Positions 1 through 8,924 of a stretch of DNA of 64,000 nucleotides are shown in pieces. The DNA is from Loktanella fryxellensis. GTDB lineage: Bacteria; Pseudomonadota; Alphaproteobacteria; Rhodobacterales; Rhodobacteraceae. A model generated the notes under the pieces. That model was not told where the DNA came from, did no database searches, and worked only from the letters and a program-made list of their open reading frames with translations. The DNA is taken from positions 62,001 through 126,000 of the forward strand of contig NZ_FOCI01000003.1 in the NCBI RefSeq assembly GCF_900110065.1. Direction: 5' to 3'. Each line of letters starts with the position of its first letter. The stretch's first letter is position 1. Both the position numbers and the translations under genes were made by a program.

Positions 1-478
1 AGACCCGCTCGTGCGGCTTGAACATCTGCACCGTCTCGACCGACAGGACGTCGTCCAGCAGGTCGGTCAAACCCGCCAGCGTCACGGCAGCACGCAGCAT
101 GTCCGGTGCGCCATTGGACAGGATCGCGGTGTTCATCCCCTTCGCCTTCAGCGCGCGCAGCATGGCGGGCACCTCCGGATAGGCCTCGATCTCCCAGTAC
201 AGCGCCAGCAGGCGGGGCCGCAGCGCCGGATCGTCCAGCCCCGCCACCGCCATCGCCCAGTCGAGGGCGTCCTGCGTCACCTGCCAGAAATCGCAGTGCC
301 GGTCGGCGATGGTGCGCAGCCAGCTGTATTCCAGCTGCTTGCGCCGCCAGTCGCTGGCAAGCTGCGGCCAGACCGCGGCCAGCCGGTCCTGTCCCGGCTC
401 AGCCGCCACGCGCCGGGCGGCGGAGTTCACGTCGAACAGGGTGCCGTAGGCGTCGAAGATGCAGGTGGTGATGGCCAT
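1..478 (-). CDS. HAD-superfamily hydrolase, haloacid dehalogenase type II-like (3' end cut by window)
   Basis: The reverse strand from ATG at 478 reads MAITTCIFDAYGTLFDV, a textbook HAD motif I with the nucleophile Asp9 in FDAYGTLFD. Further on, ILSNGAPDML is motif II with its Ser. Both are typical of (S)-2-haloacid dehalogenase type II proteins, which hydrolyse C-halogen or phosphate bonds through an aspartyl-enzyme intermediate. About 159 residues are present of an expected 220-230; the Lys and acidic motifs III/IV lie beyond the window edge. The substrate cannot be told; many members are phosphatases. Confidence 0.85.
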   Translation of the reverse strand, partial: MAITTCIFDAYGTLFDVNSAARRVAAEPGQDRLAAVWPQLASDWRRKQLEYSWLRTIADRHCDFWQVTQDALDWAMAVAGLDDPALRPRLLALYWEIEAYPEVPAMLRALKAKGMNTAILSNGAPDMLRAAVTLAGLTDLLDDVLSVETVQMFKPHERV

Positions 479-867
479 GGCGGCTCCCTTCGTGCGGTCG
501 GGCGAACAGTGGCACGGGTGCGGGGTGGGGGAAAGGGCAGGTGGCCCCGGCACGGTCGCCTCCGGCTGCGTCACCGCCGCCCTCAAGACGTGATGACGCG
601 TCCACCCGCGCGCCGTACCGGCCGCACGCCACATTCCAGAAAACGCTCACCGCGCAGCATACACATCGCACCATCAGGCGAGGCGCCGCACCGACCGCCC
701 GTGCCGCCTTGGCGTGGACCACACCCGCCCCCACAGACATCGCCCCGTCGTCACAGCGAACGCCGCGCCCGGGTCCCCCGTTCTTCTGGTCAAAAATATC
801 CCGGGGGGTGGCCGCGCAGCGGACGGGGGGCTGGCCCCCCAGCGACACCGGCCACCGCACACAAGGG
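479..867. other. Intergenic region without a recognisable gene
   Basis: This 389-base gap lies between the starts of the HAD gene and the stop of fabI, both on the minus strand. The only recognised structure is a dispersed GC-rich repeat at 779-842. The rest must hold the HAD gene promoter, but no convincing -35/-10 pair stands out. Long open frames crossing it are antisense or off-frame readings with no family resemblance. Confidence 0.6.
779..842 (-). repeat. Dispersed intergenic repeat, family 1, copy A
   Basis: Read on the minus strand it has a G-run/C-run hairpin (GGGGGGCCAGCCCCCC), a short spacer, CCCCCCGGGATATTTTTG and then ACCAGAAGAA. Related copies are at 2985-3041 and 16159-16210. 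The hairpin followed by a T-rich stretch, placed just after the fabI stop in the same orientation, suggests that it also terminates the fabB-fabI transcript. Confidence 0.75.
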
Positions 868-1656
868 TCAGAGGTTGTCGGCCTGCGGCATGCCCAGCAC
901 ATGGAATCCGCCGTCCACGCGGATGATCTCGCCGTTGGTATAGGCGCCCGCGTCGGACGCGAGGTAGACCGCCGTGCCGCCCACTGCCTCCAGCGTGGCA
1001 TTGGACCGCGCGGGGGTGTTCATTTCCGTGTGGCGGAAGGTGCGGCGCGCGCCGGTGATGGCAGAGCCTGCCAGCGTCTTCATCGGGCCGGGGCTGATCG
1101 CGTTCACGCGGATGCCCTGCGGGCCAAGGTCGTTGGCCAGATAGCGCACGGCGCTTTCCAGCGCGGCCTTGGCCACGCCCATCACGTTGTAGAACGGCGT
1201 GACGCGGTTGCTGCCCTGATAGGTGAGGGTCAGGATCGTGCCGCCATCCGGCATCAGCTCTGCGGCGCGCCGCGCCACGTCGATCAGCGAATAGCACGAG
1301 ATGGTCAGCGCGGTCTGGAAGTTGGCGCGGCTGGTGTTGCTGAACCGCCCCGCCAGTTCGGACTTGTCCGCAAAGGCGATGGCATGGACGACGAAGTCGA
1401 TGGTGCCCCAGCGGTCCTTCAACGAGGCGAACGCCGCATCCATGCTGGCATCGTCGGTCACGTCCACGTCGATCATGATGTCCGACCCGACGCTGGCCGC
1501 CAGAGGCGCCAGCCGCTTGCCGAACGCTTCGCCCTGATAGGTGAAGGCCAGTTCGGCCCCGGCCTCCGACATGGCCTTGGCGATGCCCCAGGCGATGGAC
1601 CGTTCGTTCGCGACCCCCATGACGAGGCCGCGTTTCCCCTGCAATCCGATCATCAC
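868..1656 (-). CDS. fabI: Enoyl-[acyl-carrier-protein] reductase (NADH) FabI
   Basis: Catalyses the last reduction of each fatty acid elongation cycle, converting trans-2-enoyl-ACP to acyl-ACP. It is a short-chain dehydrogenase fold protein of 262 residues, the usual FabI length. The N-terminal nucleotide loop GVANERSIAWGIA, Tyr146, Tyr156 and Lys163 (Y-x6-K) are all present at the positions found in E. coli FabI. The start is GTG at 1656 or the next codon ATG at 1653. It follows fabB after only three bases, so the two are co-transcribed. Confidence 0.96.
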   Translation of the reverse strand: MMIGLQGKRGLVMGVANERSIAWGIAKAMSEAGAELAFTYQGEAFGKRLAPLAASVGSDIMIDVDVTDDASMDAAFASLKDRWGTIDFVVHAIAFADKSELAGRFSNTSRANFQTALTISCYSLIDVARRAAELMPDGGTILTLTYQGSNRVTPFYNVMGVAKAALESAVRYLANDLGPQGIRVNAISPGPMKTLAGSAITGARRTFRHTEMNTPARSNATLEAVGGTAVYLASDAGAYTNGEIIRVDGGFHVLGMPQADNL

Positions 1657-1659
1657 TCT

Positions 1660-2889
1660 TTACTCCCTGAAGCGCGACAGCAGCATCGACCCGTTGGTGC
1701 CGCCGAACCCGAACGAATTGGTCATGATCGTGTCCAGCCCGGCGTCGTCGACCCGCGTGGTGGCAATCTCGGCCGGATCGAGGGCGGGGTCCAGCGTTTC
1801 GACGTTGATCGAGGGGGCGATGAAGTCGTCCTGCAGCATCAGCAGGCAATAGACCGCCTCCTGCACGCCTGTCGCGCCTTGGCTGTGGCCGGTCATCGAC
1901 TTGGTCGAGCTGATGGGTGGGGTGCTGCCCCGGCCGAAGACGCGGCGGACCGCCTCGACCTCGCCCACGTCGCCGACGGGGGTGCTGGTGCCGTGCGCGT
2001 TGATGTAGCTGATCTTGCGGCCCTCGGGCAGGGTCTGCAGGGCCAGCCGCATCGCCCGTTCGCCGCCTTCGCCGGACGGCGCCACCATGTCGGCCCCGTC
2101 GGACGTCGCGGCGAAACCGGTGACTTCTGCATAGATCCTGGCGCCACGCGCCTGCGCCGCCTCCAGCGTTTCCAGCACGACGATGCCGCCGCCGCCCGCG
2201 ATCACGAACCCGTCGCGGCCCGCGTCGAACGCGCGCGAGGCTTTCGTCGGCGTGTCGTTGTACTTGCTGCTCATCGCGCCCATCGCGTCGAAGAGGCACG
2301 ACAGCGTCCAGTCCAGCTCCTCGCCGCCACCCGCGAACATGATGTCCTGCGTGCCCAGTGCGACCTGCTGTGCCGCCATGCCGATGCAGTGCAGCGACGT
2401 GGAGCAGGCGGAGGTGATGGAAAAGTTCATGCCCTTGATGTGGAACGCCGTCGCAAGGTTGGCGCTGACGGTGGAAGCCATCGTCTTGGGCACCGCGAAC
2501 GGCCCGATCCGTTTGGTGGCACCCGTCGCCAGCACCGACTGGTGGGCTGCGAACATCGCGGATGTGGACGGCCCGCCGGAGCCTGCGATCACGCCGGTCA
2601 TTGGGTTGACGACCTGTGCGTCACTCAACCCCGCGTCGGCGATGGCCTGCTGCATCGCGATATGGGCGTAGGCGGCGCCTGGCCCCATGAAACGCAGGGT
2701 GCGCTTGTCCACGTGGTCGGCCACGTCCAGTTTGATCGTGCCCGCGACACGGCTGCGAAAGCCGTGTTCGGCCATCTCGGGCGAAGCCTCGATGCCGCTG
2801 GTTCCGGCCTTCAGTGCAGCCATGACCTCGGTTGCTGTGTTGCCGATCGGGGACACGATCCCCAGGCCGGTGATGACGACGCGTCGCAT
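1660..2889 (-). CDS. fabB: Beta-ketoacyl-ACP synthase I FabB
   Basis: Condensing enzyme that extends cis-3-decenoyl-ACP and longer acyl-ACPs with malonyl-ACP, needed for unsaturated fatty acids. The 409-residue protein carries the Cys-His-His triad: Cys162 in SACSTSLH, His299 in NAHGTSTPVGD and His335 in MTGHSQGATG. ATG at 2889 is preceded by GAGGAGAG, a good ribosome site; an in-frame extension to 3036 has no such site and reads as low-complexity sequence. First gene of fabB-fabI; fabA lies upstream on the same strand across a repeat-containing gap. Confidence 0.96.
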   Translation of the reverse strand: MRRVVITGLGIVSPIGNTATEVMAALKAGTSGIEASPEMAEHGFRSRVAGTIKLDVADHVDKRTLRFMGPGAAYAHIAMQQAIADAGLSDAQVVNPMTGVIAGSGGPSTSAMFAAHQSVLATGATKRIGPFAVPKTMASTVSANLATAFHIKGMNFSITSACSTSLHCIGMAAQQVALGTQDIMFAGGGEELDWTLSCLFDAMGAMSSKYNDTPTKASRAFDAGRDGFVIAGGGGIVVLETLEAAQARGARIYAEVTGFAATSDGADMVAPSGEGGERAMRLALQTLPEGRKISYINAHGTSTPVGDVGEVEAVRRVFGRGSTPPISSTKSMTGHSQGATGVQEAVYCLLMLQDDFIAPSINVETLDPALDPAEIATTRVDDAGLDTIMTNSFGFGGTNGSMLLSRFRE

Positions 2890-2984
2890 GGGCGCTCTCC
2901 TCAGATGACCCGGCCTGTTTAGGCCACTCGGGTCACGGGCCGCAACCACAATGCCGCAGGCATCGTGCCGTGCCGCACGCGATG

Positions 2985-3041
2985 CACGGGGGCCAGCCCC
3001 CCGTCCGCCAGCGGACTCCCCCCGGAGTAATTGCAAAAACG
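2985..3041 (+). repeat. Dispersed intergenic repeat, family 1, copy B
   Basis: On the plus strand it reads GGGGGCCAGCCCCCC, GTCCGC, then ACTCCCCCCGGAGTAATTGC and an A-run. The order of hairpin, GTCCGC and C-run matches the reverse complement of copy A at 779-842, with divergence at the 3' side. It sits in the gap between fabA and fabB and probably explains why the two genes are spaced apart. Confidence 0.65.
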
Positions 3042-3172
3042 CGAGGAGCGGAGCCGGATGGCGAAGCGGGCGACCCGCGCGGCGGGGGCAGGGGCCGTCG
3101 TATTGTCTGGGCTGCGGATGCTGCCGCCGGCGCTTGATTTCGAGAGCGGAACGTGAGGGCCGGGTGGTGCGG

Positions 3173-3682
3173 TCAGCTCTCGCTGAGTGCCACCTTCATG
3201 TCGTTGACCTGATAGATCACGTCGCCGTCCGCCTCGACGATGCCGTCGGCGACGCCCATCGTCAGGCGGCGGGTCTGGATCGCCTTGGTGAAGTCGATCT
3301 TGTAGGTCAGCCGCCTGCGGTCCGGGCGGACCATGCCGGTCAGTTTCACCTCGCCCACACCCAACGCATAGCCGCGCCCCTGCCAGCCCCGCCAGCCGAG
3401 GTTGAAGCCCGTCAGCTGCCACAACCCGTCGAGGCCGAGGCAGCCAGGCATGATCGGGTTGCCCGGAAAGTGACAGTCGAAGAACCACAGGTCCGGCGTG
3501 ATGTCGAACTCGGCCACGACGTGACCCTTGCCATGCGCGCCGCGGTCGCCAGAGATGTCGGTGATCCGGTCCATCATCAGCATCGGCGGTGCGGGCAGCT
3601 GCGCGTTGCCCGGACCGAAGAGCTCGCCACGGGCGCAGGCCAACAGGGCGTCCTTGTCGAAGGTGGTCGGGAACTGGGTCAT
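3173..3682 (-). CDS. fabA: 3-hydroxydecanoyl-ACP dehydratase/isomerase FabA
   Basis: Dehydrates 3-hydroxydecanoyl-ACP and isomerises trans-2- to cis-3-decenoyl-ACP, the branch point for unsaturated fatty acids. The 169-residue protein has the hot-dog fold motif with catalytic His71 ([11 protein letters not shown]) and Asp85 (LGLDGLWQL), as in E. coli FabA. ATG at 3682 gives the family's usual N-terminus. It is divergent from irr and upstream of fabB-fabI; the trio is a common Rhodobacteraceae arrangement. Confidence 0.96.
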   Translation of the reverse strand: MTQFPTTFDKDALLACARGELFGPGNAQLPAPPMLMMDRITDISGDRGAHGKGHVVAEFDITPDLWFFDCHFPGNPIMPGCLGLDGLWQLTGFNLGWRGWQGRGYALGVGEVKLTGMVRPDRRRLTYKIDFTKAIQTRRLTMGVADGIVEADGDVIYQVNDMKVALSES

Positions 3683-3883
3683 GTCGATCCTTTCGGCGCA
3701 GGGCCTGACGTTGTGGGCCGTCCGGACAGGTGTCGTGACGGGTATCGTGACGGGCGTCGTGGCGTCCGGGCGTGTTAGCACCCTGTGCAGAACGCTGGCA
3801 AGTCCGGCAACCCGCGCCGCCGCGATACCACGTCGCGGCGAAAGGCGTTGATCTGGCTGCTTTCCACGCCATATACATCCCGT

Positions 3884-4318
3884 ATGAGCGAATTCGCGAC
3901 TTTGACCGACATGACGACCGACAGGGCGAGCGCGTGGCTGGCAACGGCCGGTCTGCGCCCGACGCGCCAGCGCGTGACGCTGGCCGCACTGCTGGTGGGC
4001 GACGGGGCCGATCGCCATGCCACCGCAGAGGGTCTGTTCGCCGCCGCCGCCGGGTGCGACGGACGCGTGTCACTTGCGACGGTCTACAACACCCTGCGCG
4101 CGTTCTGTGCCGCCGGGGTGTTGCGGGAAATCACGGTGGACGGCGCGAAAAGCTATTTCGATACCGACATGGGCGATCACCCACATTTCTATTGGGAAGA
4201 TACAGCCGAATTGACGGATGCCCCGCGCGAGGCGCTGGAAATCCGTCGCCTGCCGCAGGCGCCCGCAGGGGCAGAAGTGGTCGCGGTCGATGTCGTGATC
4301 CGTCTGCGCCGCTGCTGA
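3884..4318 (+). CDS. irr: Iron response regulator Irr (Fur family)
   Basis: Fur-superfamily DNA-binding protein, about 144 residues. The winged-helix part reads [15 protein letters not shown] and [13 protein letters not shown]. Instead of the Fur metal site it has HPHFYWEDT, the His-rich segment resembling the haem-responsive site of Irr in rhizobia and roseobacters. By family knowledge it represses iron-consuming and activates or derepresses iron-uptake genes when haem is low. ATG at 3884 is chosen; ATG at 3911 would also leave the domain intact. It is divergent from fabA across 201 bases. Confidence 0.85.
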   Translation: MSEFATLTDMTTDRASAWLATAGLRPTRQRVTLAALLVGDGADRHATAEGLFAAAAGCDGRVSLATVYNTLRAFCAAGVLREITVDGAKSYFDTDMGDHPHFYWEDTAELTDAPREALEIRRLPQAPAGAEVVAVDVVIRLRRC

Positions 4319-4334
4319 GGCAGGCCGCGCCGCG

Positions 4335-5198
4335 TCAGAACCACTGACCGGGCTCCATCAGGCCCAGATCAAGCAACTGACGCGATTCCCACCGGAACGG
4401 TTCCGAATTGTGCCAGCGAAAACTGTGGATATGGGGTGCCGATCCGGCATTGCGGCGCAGCGCCTTGGCGGTGCGGAACGAACATAGGGCCGCCGTCAGA
4501 CTGTTGTGCCACGGACAGGCATAGGTGTTGTATTCCGGGTCGTTGAAGGTGTGCGACGCAGTCAGGCGCAGCCCGGGCCGCGCCCGGAACAGCGACACCC
4601 GGTCGATGCGCCTGCGCGGGGCGGGCACGTGTTCCTCGAACCGCCAGCGCAACCCCCCGAAGAAATCCAGCTGCCGTTCGCAGAATTCGCCGTCCCGATC
4701 CTTGCGCGCCAAGGCGTAATAACCCGACCTGTCCAGATGGGCGTCCGGGCGGCTGACCGCCGTCGGATGGGCGGACAGGTCGCCCGCATACAGATCGACG
4801 ACATAGGTCAGAAGACTGTCGCGCCGCTCCTCGGTCGAGAAGGCCAGCATCTCTCCCACGGTGCGCGTCTCGCAGAAGGGATAGAACAGGTATTCGGTAT
4901 TGTAGCCGTAGAAGATCCATTGCCCCGGTGCTGCGTCGATCACGCCGTTGACCACCGTCGTCAGCGCATCCGGCGACAGCATGTCGTGGTGCACGCGGAT
5001 GATGTGCTCCTCCAGCGCGTGGTCCACGGCGATCTGTGCCGCGCCGACAGCCACCACGACGCGAAAGCCAGCGTCGATGTGGTGGCGCAGGGTGCTGTCC
5101 ACCTCGACCGCGTCTTCCATCAGGATCAGGGCGATCGGGCCCTTGGACAGGACATCGCGCCCTTGGGTCAGAAAGGCGTTGAGGCTGGTATGGATCAT
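4335..5198 (-). CDS. Conserved hypothetical protein, possibly glycosyltransferase-like
   Basis: A 287-residue soluble protein with no signal peptide. It begins [13 protein letters not shown] and contains the segment [15 protein letters not shown] followed by [20 protein letters not shown] and VVDLYAGDL. The layout of an aromatic/acidic core followed by Trp/His-rich C-terminal segments ([23 protein letters not shown]) recalls family 2-like glycosyltransferases of roseobacters, but no clear DxD motif is visible, so the function is left open. ATG at 5198 is chosen over an upstream TTG at 5228. It converges with irr and is divergent from miaB. Confidence 0.6.
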   Translation of the reverse strand: MIHTSLNAFLTQGRDVLSKGPIALILMEDAVEVDSTLRHHIDAGFRVVVAVGAAQIAVDHALEEHIIRVHHDMLSPDALTTVVNGVIDAAPGQWIFYGYNTEYLFYPFCETRTVGEMLAFSTEERRDSLLTYVVDLYAGDLSAHPTAVSRPDAHLDRSGYYALARKDRDGEFCERQLDFFGGLRWRFEEHVPAPRRRIDRVSLFRARPGLRLTASHTFNDPEYNTYACPWHNSLTAALCSFRTAKALRRNAGSAPHIHSFRWHNSEPFRWESRQLLDLGLMEPGQWF

Positions 5199-5316
5199 GG
5201 GGGCTGGGTCCGTCTGCGGCGCAGGCAACGGTCGGCGAAATCGCCTTGCATTGCAAGCCCGGCCCGGCGGCGATATGCACGGCGGGTCCGCGTCCCCCGC
5301 CCGTCAGGTAACACCC

Positions 5317-6642
5317 ATGTCAGCGTCATCCCCGTCCCAGCCACGCAAGCTGTTCATCAAGACCTACGGGTGCCAGATGAACGTGTACGATTCAGAGCGC
5401 ATGGCCGAGGCGCTGGGTAGCGAAGGATACGTCACGACCGACAGGCCCGACGACGCGGACATGATCCTGCTGAACACCTGCCACATCCGCGAAAAGGCCG
5501 CTGAAAAGGTCTATTCCGAACTGGGCCGCCTGCGGGTCCTGAAGGATGCGAACCCCGACCTGAAGATCGGCATCGCCGGATGCGTGGCACAGGCCGAGGG
5601 CGAGGAGATCATGCGCCGCGCCCCCGTGGTCGATCTGGTGGTCGGACCGCAAAGCTATCACCGCCTGCCCGCCATGGACCGCGCCGTGCGGGGCGGCGCC
5701 AAGGCGCTCGACACCGATTTTCCGGCGGATGACAAGTTCGACACGCTGAAGGCCCGCCCCAAGGCCCGCCGTGCGCCGGCAGCCTTTCTGACGGTGCAGG
5801 AAGGCTGCGACAAGTTCTGCGCCTTTTGCGTGGTCCCCTATACCCGCGGGGCAGAGGTCAGCCGCCCGGCCGCCAAGGTGCTGACGGAGGCGCGCGATCT
5901 GGTCGCTGCCGGTGTCGCCGAGCTGACACTGCTGGGGCAGAACGTGAATGCCTATCACGGGCATCCGGGCGGGCTGGCGGGGCTGGTGCGCGATCTGGCC
6001 GCGATCGACGGGTTGCAGCGCATCCGATATACCACCAGCCACCCCAACGACATGGACGCGGCCCTGATCTCGGCGCATGGCGACTGCGACAAGCTGATGC
6101 CCTATCTGCACCTGCCGGTGCAGTCCGGGTCCGACCGCATCCTCAAGGCGATGAACCGCAAGCATACTGCCGACCACTATCTGCGGTTGGTCGAGCGGAT
6201 CAAGGCGTCCCGGCCCGATCTGATGCTGTCGTCCGATTTCATCGTGGGCTTTCCGGGAGAGACCGAGGCGGATTTCGAGGCGACGCTGGACCTGATCCGC
6301 GAAGTCGCCTTCGGGCAGGCCTATTCGTTTAAGTATTCCACCCGCCCCGGCACGCCTGCGGCCGAAAAACCGCAACTGCCCGAGGAGGTGATGGCCGACC
6401 GTCTGGCACGGCTGCAGGCCCTGCTGACGCAGCAGCAGCGGGCGGTGCAGCAGTCCATGGTGGGTCGCACCGTGGGCGTGCTGTTCGAGAAGCCGGGCCG
6501 CATCGCGGGGCAGATGATCGGCAAGTCCGACTATCTGCATGCCGTCTATGCGGACGCCCCGGCGGATGTGATCGGTCAGGTGCGCCCGGTCAGAATCACC
6601 ACCTCCGGACCGAACTCGCTGGGCGGTGTGCTGGCGGGTTGA
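5317..6642 (+). CDS. miaB: tRNA-2-methylthio-N6-dimethylallyladenosine synthase MiaB
   Basis: Radical-SAM methylthiotransferase that adds a 2-methylthio group to i6A37 of tRNAs reading UNN codons. The 441-residue protein has the three domains expected: N-terminal UPF0004 with Cys19, Cys55 and Cys89 for the auxiliary cluster, the radical-SAM CxxxCxxC at Cys164-Cys168-Cys171 ([16 protein letters not shown]), and a C-terminal TRAM domain. The start [22 protein letters not shown] is at ATG 5317. It appears to be transcribed alone and is followed by a terminator. Confidence 0.96.
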   Translation: MSASSPSQPRKLFIKTYGCQMNVYDSERMAEALGSEGYVTTDRPDDADMILLNTCHIREKAAEKVYSELGRLRVLKDANPDLKIGIAGCVAQAEGEEIMRRAPVVDLVVGPQSYHRLPAMDRAVRGGAKALDTDFPADDKFDTLKARPKARRAPAAFLTVQEGCDKFCAFCVVPYTRGAEVSRPAAKVLTEARDLVAAGVAELTLLGQNVNAYHGHPGGLAGLVRDLAAIDGLQRIRYTTSHPNDMDAALISAHGDCDKLMPYLHLPVQSGSDRILKAMNRKHTADHYLRLVERIKASRPDLMLSSDFIVGFPGETEADFEATLDLIREVAFGQAYSFKYSTRPGTPAAEKPQLPEEVMADRLARLQALLTQQQRAVQQSMVGRTVGVLFEKPGRIAGQMIGKSDYLHAVYADAPADVIGQVRPVRITTSGPNSLGGVLAG

Positions 6643-6697
6643 GCGGCTGATCCGTTCGCGGTTGTCATTCAATCCGCACGGCAATCCGGCATTGTCC

Positions 6698-6725
6698 AAC
6701 CGGCGGCGTCAAAACGCCGGTTTTT
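6698..6725 (+). terminator. Rho-independent terminator after miaB
   Basis: AACCGGCG and CGCCGGTT form an eight-pair stem around GCGTCAAAA, followed by a run of T. It lies 56 bases after the miaB stop and before the promoter of the OmpA-like gene. Confidence 0.8.
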
Positions 6726-6746
6726 CACCAAATCATCGGCCAATAC

Positions 6747-6775
6747 TTGCCAACATGGTGAACATAATGTGTTAT
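6747..6775 (+). promoter_or_regulatory. Putative promoter of the OmpA-like gene
   Basis: TTGCCA at 6747-6752 and TGTTAT at 6770-6775 are spaced by 17 bases and match four or five of six consensus positions each. The pair lies after the miaB terminator and about 55 bases ahead of the chosen start. This is a pattern match only. Confidence 0.4.
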
Positions 6776-6829
6776 GCCCGCCAAAGCATACCGCTGCTGG
6801 TGTGCCAGTCCAATCAAGAGGTGTCCGTC

Positions 6830-7390
6830 GTGGTTTCCAGCCCGTCCCGTATCGCGAAGACCGCACTGGCGGGATTGCTCGCGCTGACCGCCATCGCCGG
6901 CACGAGTGCCACAGCCCAGCAATCGGCGCGGGGCGAGATCTATGAACCCGCGATCTGGATCGACCCGGACGGCTGCGAACATTGGGCGCTCGACGATGGG
7001 GCCGAAGGCTTTATGTCGCCGCACCGCACGCGCGACGGTCGCCCGGTGTGCCACCGGTCCGAGATCTGCGGCGTGATCCCGACCGACACGCTGTTCGCCA
7101 CCGACCGCTACGACATCAGCCCCGCCGGTCGGGTGACGCTGCAGAATTTTTTCAACACGGCCAATGCGTTCGGCTTCATGATCTATGGTCACACCGACAG
7201 CCGGGCGTCCGACGAATACAACATCAGCCTGTCCAACAACCGGGCCTTTGCCGTGGCCAACATCGCGCAGGCGACCGGCAAGCGGATCGTGGATGTCAAG
7301 GGGTTCGGCGAGCGGACACCGATTGCCGACAACAACACAGCCGCCGGGATGCAGCAGAACCGCCGCGTCGAAATCTATTGCGTGCGCTAG
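6830..7390 (+). CDS. Secreted OmpA-family protein with a novel N-terminal module
   Basis: About 186 residues. A signal peptide (ALAGLLALTAIAGTSATA, cleavage near residue 29) is followed by a short module WIDPDGCEHWALDDGAEG...GRPVC, then an OmpA C-terminal, peptidoglycan-binding domain (roughly residues 80-186: FATDRYDISPAG, YGHTDSRASDEYN, LSNNRA, GFGERTPIADN, QQNRRVEI). It probably sits in the periplasm holding cell wall to outer membrane. GTG at 6830 is chosen because AAGAGG lies at a proper distance; GTG 6821 is in frame but too close. The module recurs in the next gene. Confidence 0.8.
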   Translation: MVSSPSRIAKTALAGLLALTAIAGTSATAQQSARGEIYEPAIWIDPDGCEHWALDDGAEGFMSPHRTRDGRPVCHRSEICGVIPTDTLFATDRYDISPAGRVTLQNFFNTANAFGFMIYGHTDSRASDEYNISLSNNRAFAVANIAQATGKRIVDVKGFGERTPIADNNTAAGMQQNRRVEIYCVR

Positions 7391-7400
7391 GAGCATGACC

Positions 7401-7724
7401 GTGAACACATTGAAAATTGCGGGACTTCTGGTCGCTGGCCTGGCGCTGTCGGCCTGCGCGGATCAGGCCGTGGGTCCCAACAAGGGCTTTGATCGCGGCA
7501 TCAATTCGCACAGCCTGTCGACGCTGGTCGCTGGCATCTGGGTCGATCCGAACGGCTGCGACCATTGGATCATCGACGACGGCATCGAAGGTTACATGTC
7601 GGAGCGGATGACCCCCGATGGACGCCCTGTCTGCTCCGGCGTAGCCCCGCCGAACACTGCTGTCGGCCCGTTCAAGGCCGGATCGTCCATTCCCGATCCG
7701 GTCAGGGCCGCAAACTTCCGCTGA
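7401..7724 (+). CDS. Small lipoprotein sharing a module with the upstream OmpA-like protein
   Basis: A 107-residue lipoprotein: MNTLKIAGLLVAGLALSAC has a clear lipobox with Cys19. The mature part holds WVDPNGCDHWIIDDGIEGYM and TPDGRPVC, aligning without gaps to the module of the preceding OmpA-like protein, but with no OmpA domain. The C-terminal about 35 residues look unstructured. GTG at 7401 has GGAG seven bases upstream; ATG at 7395 is in frame but almost touches that site. Only ten bases separate it from the upstream stop, so the two form an operon. Confidence 0.75.
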   Translation: MNTLKIAGLLVAGLALSACADQAVGPNKGFDRGINSHSLSTLVAGIWVDPNGCDHWIIDDGIEGYMSERMTPDGRPVCSGVAPPNTAVGPFKAGSSIPDPVRAANFR

Positions 7725-7743
7725 TCGCTGCGCCATGCATCAC

Positions 7744-7775
7744 AAAGGCCACGGACCCTGCGTCCGTGGCCTTTT
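7744..7775 (+). terminator. Rho-independent terminator of the OmpA-like/lipoprotein operon
   Basis: AAAGGCCACGGA pairs perfectly with TCCGTGGCCTTT around CCCTGCG and ends in TTTT. It starts 19 bases after the lipoprotein stop. Confidence 0.9.
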
Positions 7776-7906
7776 GCGTGCCGCCCGTTTGCCGGGCACC
7801 GGTGCATCGGGTCGCAGATCATGCCGGTCATGTGAACCTGCGGGCTTGTCTTTGCACCCCCGCAGCGCCACGTTGAACCCATAGCCCTTTGATCCCGGAG
7901 ATCCGC

Positions 7907-8920
7907 TTGTCCATTGGTGCCCTGACCCCGACCGCCGAAACCGTATCCGAATCGGTGCTGGAGTTTCCCGACAACTTTCTGCTGATCGACCTGTGCGGCC
8001 CCTACGACCGCAACCTGACCGCGATCGAGAGTGCGATGGGCGTTCAGGTCCTGCGGCGCGGCAACCGGCTCGAGGTCGTGGGCCCGGAGGGTGCCCGCAA
8101 GGACGCGCTGGACATCCTCAAGTCGCTTTACGAGCGGCTTGAGTCCGGCAAGACGTTGGAACCTGGCGACATCGACCGCGAACTGCGCGCCCACCCGGAC
8201 CTGTCGCTGACACCCGGCGATCAGCGCGAACTGTTCAAGGGCGAGCTGGCCGACCGGGTCGAGATCAAGACCCGCAAGAAGCTGGTGGAACCGCGCACCG
8301 ACGCACAAAAGGCGTACGTGCGCGCATTGTTCGAGAACGAGCTGTGTTTCGGCATCGGGCCTGCGGGGACGGGCAAGACCTACCTCGCCGTGGCCGTCGC
8401 GGTGAACCATTTCATCAGCGGCAACGTGGACCGGATCATCCTGTCGCGCCCCGCCGTCGAGGCGGGCGAAAAGCTGGGCTATCTGCCCGGCGACATGAAG
8501 GACAAGATCGACCCCTACATGCAGCCGCTCTATGACGCGCTGAACGATTTCTTCCCCTCCAAACAGGTGCAGAAGCTGATCGAGGAGAAGCGGATCGAGA
8601 TCGCCCCGCTCGCCTTCATGCGGGGTCGGACGCTGGCCGGGGCCGCCGTCGTGCTGGACGAGGCGCAGAACGCCACGACCATGCAGATGAAGATGTTCCT
8701 GACCCGTCTGGGCGAAGGGTCGCGCATGGCGATCACCGGCGACCGCACCCAGATCGACCTGCCGCGCGGCGTAACGTCCGGTCTGTGGGAGGCGGAGCGT
8801 CTGCTGAAGAACATCCCCAAGATCAACTTCAGCTACTTCACCTCCAAGGACGTGGTGCGTCACCCGCTGGTCGCGCGCATCATCGAAGCCTATGAGGCGG
8901 ACGCGGAAAAGCAGGCGTAG
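7907..8920 (+). CDS. phoH: PhoH family ATPase
   Basis: P-loop ATPase related to superfamily I helicases, found next to ybeY in many bacteria and thought to work in RNA metabolism. The 337-residue protein has an N-terminal KH-like part (residues about 20-80), Walker A GPAGTGKT at 151-158 and Walker B VVLDEAQN at 247-254. TTG at 7907 is chosen because GGAG ends six bases before it; a TTG at 7889 has no ribosome site. It is the first gene of phoH-ybeY-lnt, four bases from ybeY. Confidence 0.92.
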   Translation: MSIGALTPTAETVSESVLEFPDNFLLIDLCGPYDRNLTAIESAMGVQVLRRGNRLEVVGPEGARKDALDILKSLYERLESGKTLEPGDIDRELRAHPDLSLTPGDQRELFKGELADRVEIKTRKKLVEPRTDAQKAYVRALFENELCFGIGPAGTGKTYLAVAVAVNHFISGNVDRIILSRPAVEAGEKLGYLPGDMKDKIDPYMQPLYDALNDFFPSKQVQKLIEEKRIEIAPLAFMRGRTLAGAAVVLDEAQNATTMQMKMFLTRLGEGSRMAITGDRTQIDLPRGVTSGLWEAERLLKNIPKINFSYFTSKDVVRHPLVARIIEAYEADAEKQA

Positions 8921-8924
8921 GGCC

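Noticed and set aside
541-2922. A 793-codon open frame antisense to fabI and fabB
   Set aside because: It is a GC-rich antisense shadow; the minus-strand frames hold complete FabI and FabB with all catalytic residues.
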